A DNA stretch of 64,000 nt, from assembly GCA_020912385.1 (NCBI GenBank), contig CP087215.1, forward strand, positions 2,232,001 to 2,296,000. Direction: 5' to 3'. Source of the stretch: Neofusicoccum parvum. Lineage: Eukaryota; Ascomycota; Dothideomycetes; Botryosphaeriales; Botryosphaeriaceae. The notes beneath the pieces were generated by a model. That model was not told where the DNA came from and ran no database searches. It worked only from the letters and a program-made list of their open reading frames with translations. This document shows, one piece after another, positions 55,140 through 64,000 of the stretch (position 1 is its first letter; each line of letters begins with the position of its first letter). A program made the translations under genes and the position numbers.

Positions 55140-55525
55140 CATTTAGGTATTCCAACGTGACAGCTGCAGTAAGAATTCCACGCAACGCCGACCTTCCAGG
55201 ATGGGCCAGGCGTGGGCGAGGCGGCGGATGGATCCGAGTTGTTGATCCCGATCGTGGGCCCCGATTCGCAGCTGCTCGGAGTTCGGAATTTCCTCGCGGA
55301 CTTGCATTCTTCAGAATCCTTCTACCGTGCCGCCGGAATGCTCTCCGACTGGCAGGGAAACCCAATCCTTTCGCACTGTTGCCTACTGGAGGATTCCAAC
55401 GCGTGTATTACGTGTATGCTCAGCCAGTATGCACTGACTCCAGTGGCTGGATGGGGTCGCAAAGCTGGCCACGACGTTTCCGGAATAGCCGTGCCTGTCC
55501 TTCCCGAACAGGTTAGATGGTCTTT
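55140..55525 (+). repeat. Decayed dispersed fragment, copy B
   Basis: Matches the minus strand of 23161-23640 in several ordered blocks, including GATCCCGATCGTGGGCCCCG and a WPRRF-NSRACPS-like block ending at the same TAG context. The first 35 bases also resemble 25235-25285 on the minus strand. No intact reading frame or family was recognised. Confidence 0.6.
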
Positions 55526-55734
55526 GTCTACTTGGCGGCCGAACTCCAGGACCTATGCATGATCTGCTTAAGGTTTTGGTCGGGAGACACAAGAATAAAT
55601 GCTATGTGTTCAGTCAATTAGCCGCCCGCTGTGCCGTGCAGCTTTGCGGCCAGCCTCAGGACTGGAAGTTGCTCGCCCACGAGTGGAAATAAAATGGATG
55701 CACATGTGCACAGCGACTTGATAGGTCTTCTCTT

Positions 55735-56034
55735 TCGAGATACAACGGCAGCAAGATGTTCGCGGGGCGGGCGGCGTGGACGTACGCGGAGCGCGAGCGG
55801 CCCGGGATCGCGCTGACGACGCTGTGCCCGCCGTTCGTGTTCGGGCCGGTCTGCGGTAGGGATATCCTGGAAATTATGGCTGAGGAATTCCCTGAGCACA
55901 CGGCCAGACAGCGTCGGGTGTCCGGAGGGTAACGTGGACCAGGTCGGTTCCAGACGGCAGGCAGATGCTCGACGCAATCGCACAGCGCGGCAGACGCGTG
56001 GTGTCGCCACGGCTGGGGTGTTGCAGACAGCCAA
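55735..56034 (+). pseudogene. Relic of a second SDR ketoreductase
   Basis: GSKMFAGRAAWTYAERERPG, then LTTLCPPFVFGPV, matches the intact ketoreductase at 18.3 kb (GSKTFAERAAWEYVERERPG). After an internal deletion of about 200 bases it continues GRDILEIMAEEFPEHTAR, matching KDILEIISREFPEYRAR. The homology fades out at GGGGTGTTGCAGAC, which is the end of the intact gene. The N-terminal Rossmann half is missing and a TAA interrupts the last part. It lies just upstream of the glycosyltransferase start. Confidence 0.8.
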
Positions 56035-56149
56035 TGGCTGGCGGAGCCGTGGTTCGGCGCCGATCGGTGGGGCGCTTGGCATGGGTAGCACAAGGGATGG
56101 GCAAATGGCTGCGCTCTTCAACCTCACTTCCCCCCGTCCATCCGCCACG

Positions 56150-57496
56150 ATGGCGCCCAAGCCCGTCCTGCTGCTCACCGCGTCGCCCTACCACGGCCAT
56201 GTGGTGCCCATGCGCACCATTGCCGCCGCGCTGGTGCAGGCCGGCTACTGCGTGTACCTGCTCACCGGCGCCAACTTCGAGGCCACCGTGACGGCCGCCG
56301 GCGCCACCTTCCTGCAGCTGCCCGCCGAGGCCGACACCGAGGACGACCCCGAGCTGGAGGCCGCGCGCCTGGGCACGCAGTGGAAGGCCGACGTGCTGGA
56401 CCAGATCGCGCAGTACTTCGAGAAGGGCACCATCGGCGCGCACATGGACCCGCAGGTGACGGGCCTGCACGCCGCCATCACCCGCATCCGCGCCGCCCAC
56501 CCGGCCGCGCCGCTGGTCGCGCTGACCGACGTCTGGTTCTTCGGCGCCGTCGCCATCATGGCCGGCGCCCCGGGCCCGCGGCCCGACGCCTGGATCGGCG
56601 TCGGCATGGTGCCGGTCGGGCTGGCCAGCCAGGACTGCGCCCCCTGGGGCCCCGGCGAGCTGCCCGACCCCAGCCCGCAGGGCCGCGCCCGCGACGCCGA
56701 CATCTTCGAGCGCGCGCGCGCCGCCTTCGCCGAGACCCAGGCCCGCTACGAGGCCGTGCTGCGCCGCCGCGACGCCGCCCGCGTGCGCTGGTTCTGGGAC
56801 GAGCCGTACCTGCTGCCCGACCGCTTCGTGCAGCTGTGCCTGCCCAGCCTGGAGTGGCCGCGCACCGACGCCCCCGTCGCCATCCGCTACACCGGCGGGC
56901 TCCCGCGCCTGCCGCCCAAGGACGCCGCCGCCGGCGAGAATGAGCGCCCGGCGTGGTGGCCGGAGCTGGACCGCTGCCGCCGCGAGCGCGTGCCCGTGGT
57001 CGCCGTCAGCCAGGGCACCGTCGACGTCGACCTGAGCCAGCTGGTGCTGCCGACCATGGCCGCGCTGGCCGACCGCGAGGACGTCCTGCTCGTGGTCGCC
57101 CTGGGCAAGAAGGGCCGCACGCTCCCGCCCGGCACCGCCGTCCCCCGCAACGCCCGCGTCGAGGGTTGGATCGCGTACGACGAGCTGCTCCCCCGCCTCG
57201 ACGTCTTCGTCACCAACGGCGGCTACGGCAGCCTCCAGGCCGCCGCCACCCACGGCGTGCCCCTGGTCCTCGCCGGCGGCAGCATCGACAAGCCCGAGGT
57301 CGCCGCGCGTGCCGAGTGGGCCGGCCTGGGCGTGAACCTCCGGACCGCCACCCCCAGCCCGGACCAGATCAGGCAGGCCGTGGACGAAGTGCTGGAGGAC
57401 GACAATTACGCCCAGAATGCGAAGCAGCTTCAGCAAGAAATGCAGAGCGCAGATCCCTTGGGCGTCCTTGTCCAGACGATAGAGGAGGTGGTGTAG
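56150..57496 (+). CDS. UDP-glycosyltransferase (GT1/MGT-like)
   Basis: An intronless, very GC-rich frame, 448 residues from ATG 56150 (MAPKPVLLLTASPYHGHVVP); an open frame extends upstream over the SDR relic, but this start fits the family. The N-terminal acceptor domain has HGHVVPMRTIAAALVQAGY. The C-terminal donor-binding region has VFVTNGGYGSLQAAATHGVP and DKPEVAARAEWAGLGV, corresponding to the family's HCGxNS and DQ-containing motif with substitutions. It likely adds a sugar to a small molecule. Whether that is the cluster polyketide or a xenobiotic cannot be told. It marks a possible right border of the cluster. Confidence 0.88.
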   Translation: MAPKPVLLLTASPYHGHVVPMRTIAAALVQAGYCVYLLTGANFEATVTAAGATFLQLPAEADTEDDPELEAARLGTQWKADVLDQIAQYFEKGTIGAHMDPQVTGLHAAITRIRAAHPAAPLVALTDVWFFGAVAIMAGAPGPRPDAWIGVGMVPVGLASQDCAPWGPGELPDPSPQGRARDADIFERARAAFAETQARYEAVLRRRDAARVRWFWDEPYLLPDRFVQLCLPSLEWPRTDAPVAIRYTGGLPRLPPKDAAAGENERPAWWPELDRCRRERVPVVAVSQGTVDVDLSQLVLPTMAALADREDVLLVVALGKKGRTLPPGTAVPRNARVEGWIAYDELLPRLDVFVTNGGYGSLQAAATHGVPLVLAGGSIDKPEVAARAEWAGLGVNLRTATPSPDQIRQAVDEVLEDDNYAQNAKQLQQEMQSADPLGVLVQTIEEVV

Positions 57497-58232
57497 TGCT
57501 GGGACTGGCACTTTGCCCTCCCAGCAGGGGTTTTGCGATGCCGAAAAAATTGTTGCTTTAGACGCGTGGAGCTCCTGTTTATCTTAGAGAGGTGTATTTA
57601 GAAAAGGGTTCAGGAGCTTGAAGCCCAGTCTCTTGAAAGAGCGGGCCATCAGGGAAGCGTGGTGGGCGGCGAGGTTTGGCGAGATTCTCCGGGTTCTTGC
57701 GGCGTGCGGGAGTTTTGATTGGCTAGCAACCATATCCTCGGATCAGTCGAGCTTCAATGTTCATTGTATGCTTAGTCGAGACTCGATCACTTGCCTTGCA
57801 CGTATCCTCCTCCTTAAATTTGTGAAATCTGTGAAACGGCTGAAACCAAACTCGAGCGGCTTCCAATTGCTCTCTCCTCCCATCATCTGCCGCAGATGGA
57901 CGCTCAGATGCATGGCAGTCAGAACTGGCATGACCAGTGGGCCCTGTTCGAGCGCCAACTCAGAAGCACACTTGCCTCATCAACCTTACCTCAGAGGTGT
58001 TGTCGGTAAATAAGCGTCTATATATTCAATTGCAAGTCCTGATCAACGTCGTTGCCAAACGAGAGCCCACTCGTGATCTACTTCTCGCTCATGTTCCTGA
58101 ATTCGAGCACGTATTCCACAATCCTTTTTTTTTTTTTTGAAGTGACGTTTCTATGCTCTGCTATTGTTCAAGTAAATAAGTCTAGAGCTAAGTTCTTGCC
58201 CTGCGTATGTGATATCTCTTTACTACTCAGCC
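57497..58232. other. Convergent spacer
   Basis: About 740 bases between the glycosyltransferase and sedolisin 3' ends. It contains a T run at about 58126-58138. No gene is seen. Confidence 0.45.
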
Positions 58233-60250
58233 TCACGGTAGGTCCAAGAAGATCTGTCTCAGCTTCTGGTAGTTCGGAGTGCCCAGCCCAGTCACGGGGT
58301 CCCACCCAGGCTGTGCCGCGAAACCATCCTTGCCACACCCCGGGTTCGACCCGACTGTGATGTCATTGAACGCCTCCGGATGGGCGTACAAAACAGGGTT
58401 CAAGAAACCAATCGGTCCCTTGCCGCTCTGGATGCGCTCCTCGTTGAGCAGGTTCACAATCGCGGCAACAATAGGGGTGCTCGCCGAGGTGCCTCCAACA
58501 CCGTACGTCTGGTTCAAATACACCGTCGTGACATTGAGACCCATGGCCGAGATGTCCGGATAGGCGCGAGACGTGCCGGTGTTATTGTATGTTTCGGCGC
58601 CATACGGGGGCGGGTAGTTCTGGATGTATTGAGTGACAGCATCCTTCTGGTAGTCTGGAAGAGAGAAGATGTTGGAGAAACCGCCGCCACTGTAGTAGTC
58701 ATCCTTTGGGTTCGTGAGGCTGGGCTTGGCCACGGCCCTCTCGCCCCCGCTGACTGAGTGCGTGGAAAGCTGAGTTGCGCCAACTGCCTTGAGTATTAGC
58801 TGGATCGTCCATTGACTCTCGATACGGAGCATACATACCAACAGTGACGTACGGGCAATTGCAGGGGAACGAAGGCGAGAACCGGGTTCCGTTGGTGTCA
58901 ACGTAGAGCTGGTCCGCGTTGAGACAGCTGTTGTCATAGCCAGCATTGTACCTGTTTGCCACGCCAGAGTCTCCGCTCGCAAACAGGATGCTGACTCCCT
59001 GCAAACCCAGCTTCATCCATTCGTCGCACTGTCTCCGCTGGTAGAACTCTGGCAATGCAGCCTCGATCTGGTTGTATGAAAAGGAGAAGACGTTGGAGAC
59101 GGGCGCACCACCGCATTGCAAAGGACCGGTGTATCCGCCAAGGTTGGGGTCGGGATACGCCGGATCAACGTACGGAGCATCACCGCCCTCGTAGGTGCAG
59201 TAACTGGCGTCAAGGGCATCAAGGAAAATGTTGAACGTTCCGACGCTGTCCACGTTCACGCCATCTCCAACTTGGTACAGCCGCAGCTTCTGCGGCCAGA
59301 TTATGGAGTATGCAGTCTGGAAGTCAAGCGCAGACTCAATGACATTGCCTGCCTGGGCTTGCGTGATGTTTGACATCTTGCCGCCGTCGATGCTGATGAA
59401 CTCCGGAAGCGTGTCGATGGGAATCTTTGGTGATGTCCAATTCTGGAAGAATGGGATCAGGTCAGGGTCGTACAGGTAGTCTGCCCATTCGGCGATGCCC
59501 ATCTCATTCCCGGGAAGGCTCGAGTTGACGAAAGGAAACTTGTACAGTGCGCGGAGGCAATCGATGGTGATGAGCTGGTCGCAGTTTGTTGTTCCCGTTA
59601 GGCCGGTGAGATTGACTGGTGCTGAGCGAGCGATGTTGAGATTTGCAACCGGTTTGAGGCCGTCAAGCTGGATTGTCGGCATTGCGAAGTCGACGTGCTC
59701 TTGGATGTGTCTGGGCAGATGATACTCGTCACATGCAATGCGAAAGCCGCCGTCCTGCTTGTGTTCGAAAAAGTGGTACTGCGTGTTGAACAGGCGTTCA
59801 GCTTCATCGACTGTGCCATTGAACTGGACCCAGTTGCGGCCTGTCGTGGTTAGGTTAGCTTCTGCCTTACGTCCGTCAGGCGTCTGGCTCACCGGTGGAA
59901 TAAGTGAGACGCGACGCCTCAATCCCAGACTCCAGAATCCAGTTTGTAACGCTGTCCGTTGCCTCCGGAGATGGAGCAAAGGTGTTTGCAACCTTCTCGG
60001 CACTCCAATGCTTGCCAAAGTTGGGCGAAGCGGGGTCGGCAATGTCCATGAGGAAATCGTCGGCCAGGTGAAGATTTCGCTGTCGGAGGCCAATGCGAAT
60101 TGGGAGGACTTGGTGGCCATGGGCACGGTCGCGCTTCACCCAATGATGCGGATGCCCATTGCGTTTCTCGTGCAGAACAAGGTGATCGGACGGGGCTGCC
60201 GCAATCAGGTTGCAGCATGCTGCGAAGCCGAGTAAGAATGAGGCTCGCAT
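58233..60250 (-). CDS. Secreted sedolisin (S53, tripeptidyl-peptidase-like protease)
   Basis: ATG 60250 opens a signal peptide (MRASFLLGFAACCNLIAAAP). A pro-domain follows (HLADDFLMDIADPASPNFGK, W-S/PEKV). Introns lie at about 59843-59893 and 58783-58845. The catalytic domain carries the Glu-Asp pair in NVIESALDFQTAY, the oxyanion Asp in FASGDSGV, and the Ser in VGGTSASTPIVAAI, with a C-terminal calcium-site-like region (DPVTGLGTPNYQKL). About 640 residues are predicted, normal for fungal members. It acts in acidic extracellular protein digestion. Unlikely to belong to the polyketide cluster. Confidence 0.93.
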
Positions 60251-61475
60251 CTTGGTGTTCGCTCGGTGTTCTGCGACGTGTGGCTTCCCTGCCTGTGAAC
60301 GGGCGCCAGGGCGACCGCGTATTTAACTGACATGAGCGCTGCTGATCCACCTCGCGTGCATGCATCATAGAGAGCCTTGCAAATACCACCTGCCTGATCA
60401 AGAAGGTCGTTAGCGTCACTCTAATGCAGACAAGCACGACAAGCTTCCCGGGTCAAAGCTTAGTCCGGGTTGCGCGGCTCGGCGTTGTTTTGATTTCCGG
60501 GACGGCGGATGCGGGGACCGCATCCTTGAGATGCCTTTTCAGTGTGATAAGAATACGAGTGACGCGCCCGATAGCGGATACTGGATGACGCCACATCGAT
60601 CCCGAGGGATCCTCGTACGACTCCAACACTACCAATTGCCATGCTCGAAACATTTCTTTTGGAGGAAGCAAGTCACGGAACGCTGCATGGCTTATTCCAG
60701 AAACATCGCTGGCAGCAAACCGACTTCAGCCAAGCTCATGATGGAATCTCATACACCTTTTAGAGTATGCCTTTGGATCCAGTCCATCGTCATCCTTCGC
60801 GGAACCTACCGTGAGATAATGGCAGAGCAGAGTGTCCGAGAATTGGTATCGCGTGCCCAACCATACGAGGTTCGCTGGGAGAAACTTCAACTTCTATATG
60901 CTGATTTTATTCTGAGCAACAGCCCACAAACATAAAACAAGAGAAATTCAGTGAGAAATGCTTCATGGAATGGCCTCGTGACATCCATGAGTCAACAGAA
61001 AATCATTATTGTTTCCGCACCACCTACCAACGACCTGATGATCAGCCAGATGGCTATTCTTTTTCCCAATTAAAGCTTCTTACGTCTTGGAACAGGCGTG
61101 TGACATACGCTCGATGGTAGAGAAAATTGACAGTAAAGATGACAGTATCTGCGGATGTATCAACAGAGACCGGAAACAAATGATATGTTGCTCCATTCCG
61201 CTGCCTCTCCTGCGCCATTGATATGAGGTTCAGCTCGCATCTTGTTGTGCTTCTGCTGTTTTCAAGACGACTTACAATGCTAGAATGTCTTGGTTTTAAT
61301 GGAGACCCGGCTGGGATGCCTGGAATTAATAACACTCAGTCGATTACTTTGTCCGTTGTAAGGGAAACATCTTTTGACTTCAGGTTCTTTCAACCGCTAG
61401 CTGACGACTGTTCAGATGGAAGAAGTTTCATTTAAGATGGCTATTTGCTGCTTACTGATTCGGAGATTCAAGCCT
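60251..61475. other. Gene-free spacer
   Basis: About 1.2 kb with only short, unconvincing frames. The sedolisin promoter is expected in the first 300 bases (a TATTTAA near 60320). Confidence 0.45.
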
Positions 61476-62641
61476 TCAGAGAGCAGCAAGAGCGTCGTAC
61501 TGTTCTTGAGTCAGGGCAAGGACAGACCCATGTCTCATGAACGACAGATCAACAGAGGTGTCTTGCGCGAATACTCCCGTTGTCGGGTCCGACGGCCCAA
61601 ACCCTCTTATCCCAGCATCACCGCCTACCAGATCATTGATCAAATACGCCTCGTTATCAACGACATTGTCCCAAAACGGATATGGCCCTTCATAGCCAGT
61701 GATGAGGTCGCCCACGCGCTCCCAAGCCCCAAACAGCCCATCGTACCCAACATCCGTGAGAACCCCGCCATTGACGTAGAAGCGGACGTGTGCAGTGTCG
61801 TTAATCTTGAGGAAGCTGAGGTCGATGACGTCGTCAGGGCTCAAGTCGATGTACGTGTTCGCGGTGGTGAAGGTCTGGAAGTCGGTCGTATGCGCGTATC
61901 GAATCATAGTAGATGTTACTGCACCCTCGGAATGAGAGGTATCATCTTCGGCGAACTATCCATCAGTCAGCAAGGAGTGTAGAAGTATCCCGCACGGTTG
62001 GCCTACAAATTTGGATGCCCAGTGGACCAGATATTTGCCTGTATGTCTTAGCCAAATGCTCGGATTGCCTGCGGGAACCTCTTACCCTCAGATGCATCCC
62101 AGATTGCATCGGGAGCCCAGACCATCCCTGCCGTATCATTTTCCACTGTAATCAGCCGCTCATCTGTCCAGTTGACGAGGTCCGTGCTGTCCCATATCAG
62201 CATCGACTTTGAGCCGTTGGCTGACGCCGCGTCCCATGAAGCATACTACGAATCGTCAGCTTTTTGCGAGGGTCAGCGGGATCAGATGCGGCTCACATCG
62301 TCAATGTTGAGGTCGGTTGCAACAATGTACCATTTGGTGGCGGTGTCATCTCCATTGCCAGGGACGAGCGACACATCCCTCACCGTCTGCTGGCCAAGCG
62401 TCGGAACAAAAATTGGTTCGCCGCCGTTGATTTCCGTAAATGCAAGCGGGTCGTCGTTGTCGCTCAAAGCAAAGAACACTCCGGTTTCGTCGGTCTTCCA
62501 GTAGATGGCTAAGTAGCCCACCTTGGTGGGATCGGCCTTCTTCTGTAGCAAGCTGTGCGTGGCCTCAAAGGGCGCGGCCAGGCCGAGAGTCGGCGCGCAG
62601 CACAAGAGAAATCCAACCGCGAAACTGATGATCGAGCGCAT
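61476..62641 (-). CDS. Secreted GH43-like glycoside hydrolase (beta-propeller)
   Basis: ATG 62641 (MRSIISFAVGFLLCCAPTLG) gives a signal peptide. Then VGYLAIYWKTDETGVFFALS, VRDVSLVPG, KWYIVATDLNIDD, SMLIWDSTDLVNWTDERLIT and MVWAPDAIWDASE give the repeating blade pattern of GH43-type arabinosidase/xylosidase-like proteins. At least three introns: one near 62225-62300, about 62044-62091, and about 61945-62000, the last leading to FAEDDTSHSEG. The C-terminus is ALTQEQYDALAAL. The predicted length, about 330 residues, is normal. A reversed TATA-like element near 62700-62708 supports the start. It probably acts on plant cell-wall arabinan; substrate not provable here. Confidence 0.82.
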
Positions 62642-64000
62642 ATTTTCAGCGGGCCAAAGGGACAGGGAACTGACTGGGGAAAGAACCATGGTGCCCAATT
62701 ACATTTATAGGTGATTTTGCTTGACCACATGCCATTTTTCCCGGAGGCCTGGTATAGATGCCGCTTTGCTTGCGTACTTTACCGGTGGACCTGAGGATCA
62801 TTTCCTAGTCGGGGAAGGGAAACAGGAAACTCCTGGCCGAGTTTGCGGGGTTTCGCTCCATCATCGAACGAGCCACGCGGGGCGGGGTATTCCTCATAGG
62901 CGGAGAAAACAGGCCTTGCGTAGATCGCCCGGCGCATTGTCTAGGAACAGGACTCGCCAGCGTATCCCACCGGAGTATAGTATACTAGTCGACGTCATCT
63001 TTCACGACTCAGAGATATAGCGCAAGGTAAAAGTGCATGGGTGCGGTTCTACGAGAGGAAGCAGGAGCGAGCTCGCATGGTTCGTGGCGGTACGAGGACC
63101 GCCTACCCCATCATTTTGGCTTGAGCTGATACGAGAAGTTGGCTTCCTGTGTCCTAAGTATTCCATCTATGGACAGTGGAGTGTAACAACACATGTTTCG
63201 AGCGTAAATCTGCCCTCTGATTCCGGGTTGCATGCACGCGCCTTGCCGACCCGGCGATCGAGAAGAAACGTCGGATTTGCATGGGAGACATCAATCAAAT
63301 GATAGAAGGCGAAGAGTAGAGAAGCGCAATCACAACCTTGGGTTTAACTTTCGAGAGAGAAGGCTACGGGGCAAGCCCGCGCAGGTACAGACACATTGTG
63401 TGTTGCGCTAAAATTGCGCAAAACCGGTGCAGCAAAGGAAAAAGTCGCGCAACACCACCCCCTCCAGAAACACCGGATTACTCAATCAACCATCCTCAAA
63501 TAAAAATTGAGAGTAGCCTGGTCCTTTCGAATATTTATGCGAAGTTCTAGTGGAGGTAGCAGAAATAGCATCTAATGAGTTCCGAGGAGTAAGTGTTACG
63601 CAGCGTTGATTGCGGAAGTAGTTCTACATGTCATGCAACTTTCCCAGTCATTGTTGGGAGGGTTGTGCATCATCTCAACATGCTCAGTGACGGAACGGAG
63701 GATTTGCAGAGAGCCAGCGGCAGAACCGTAGTTCAAGGCCATAGACGGATCGTTTGTGCAAGACATAGCTGGAGCGGGTCGGACAGGATTTGCTCAGTTG
63801 CTGCAACTGTTGTAGGACCCAGGCAGAAGCATCCGACTCCCGGGAAAATACTCTGGAGTTGGCCTTCCCGTCCCGAAACTGATGGCACTCGAAGGAAACG
63901 GCGTCCTTGCAGCCGCTTTCAAAGTTGAAGCCCTCTGGTCTTGGCTTTCAAGGCTGAATCGATGATCCCAAAGCTTGGCTTGCCAGCAGCAATCAAATCA
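62642..64000. other. Right-end sequence without recognised gene
   Basis: About 1.36 kb. Frames here are short and compositionally random; the longest ones show no domain. It contains the GH43 gene promoter at its left end. The next gene presumably lies beyond the window. Confidence 0.45.

Noticed and set aside
55874..57511. 545-codon minus-strand frame over the glycosyltransferase
   Set aside because: Antisense shadow in very GC-rich DNA; the plus strand carries clear GT1 motifs.
60531..60935. 134-codon plus-strand frame between the sedolisin and GH43 genes
   Set aside because: It has no recognisable motif and no promoter, and it resembles random frames in the same spacer.
1..64000. tRNA, rRNA, CRISPR array, bacterial operon or riboswitch signals
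   Set aside because: Nothing matched by eye; intron-rich fungal genes argue against prokaryotic features, and a tRNA scan could not be run.

Overview
The window is nuclear DNA of a filamentous ascomycete (Pezizomycotina, probably Sordariomycetes). The evidence is short introns of about 45-65 nt with GTAAGT-type donors, a HET-domain gene, an OPT transporter, a sedolisin, GC-rich polyketide synthase genes and a non-LTR retrotransposon whose in-frame stops look like repeat-induced point mutation. No bacterial, organellar, tRNA, rRNA or CRISPR features were seen.

Layout. 1-11 kb: a HET gene cut by the left edge, a flavin-linked oxidase gene with an apparent frameshift, an OPT oligopeptide transporter and a secreted flavin-linked oxidase. 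11-18 kb: a fungal BTB/POZ gene split by a LINE; a 13-bp target-site duplication flanks the insertion. 18-32 kb: accessory biosynthetic genes: an SDR ketoreductase, a shortened Mga2/Spt23-like regulator, an FSH-type serine hydrolase, a medium-chain reductase, an orphan 198-aa protein, an MFS transporter and an FAD monooxygenase lying in one continuous reading frame, and a BAHD-like acyltransferase. 32.6-48.5 kb: two divergent PKS genes sharing a 505-bp promoter: a non-reducing PKS (SAT-KS-AT-PT-ACP-MT-R) and a highly reducing PKS (KS-AT-DH-MT-ER-KR-ACP). 50-57.5 kb: a Zn2Cys6 regulator divergent from a second FSH hydrolase, a DUF2306 membrane protein, a stretch of gene relics and a glycosyltransferase. 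58-64 kb: a sedolisin and a GH43-like secreted hydrolase, probably outside the cluster, then about 1.4 kb with no recognisable gene.

How the genes work together. Two collaborating PKSs (the non-reducing one with a C-methyltransferase and reductive release), a salicylate-hydroxylase-type monooxygenase, FSH hydrolase, ketoreductase, flavin-linked oxidase, acyltransferase, MFS pump and Zn2Cys6 activator form the toolkit of azaphilone clusters (asperfuranone, chaetoviridin, azanigerone and Monascus pigment types). The inferred route is: the HR-PKS makes a reduced chain used as starter by the NR-PKS or as an acyl donor; the NR-PKS releases a C-methylated aryl aldehyde; the monooxygenase dearomatises it to a pyranoquinone; reductases, oxidase and acyltransferase decorate it; the pump exports it.

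Most unusual points: the uninterrupted monooxygenase-transporter frame, a truncated membrane-free Mga2/Spt23-like protein among cluster genes, and relics of a second ketoreductase, a second BTB gene and a dispersed fragment around an intact core, indicating local duplication and decay.
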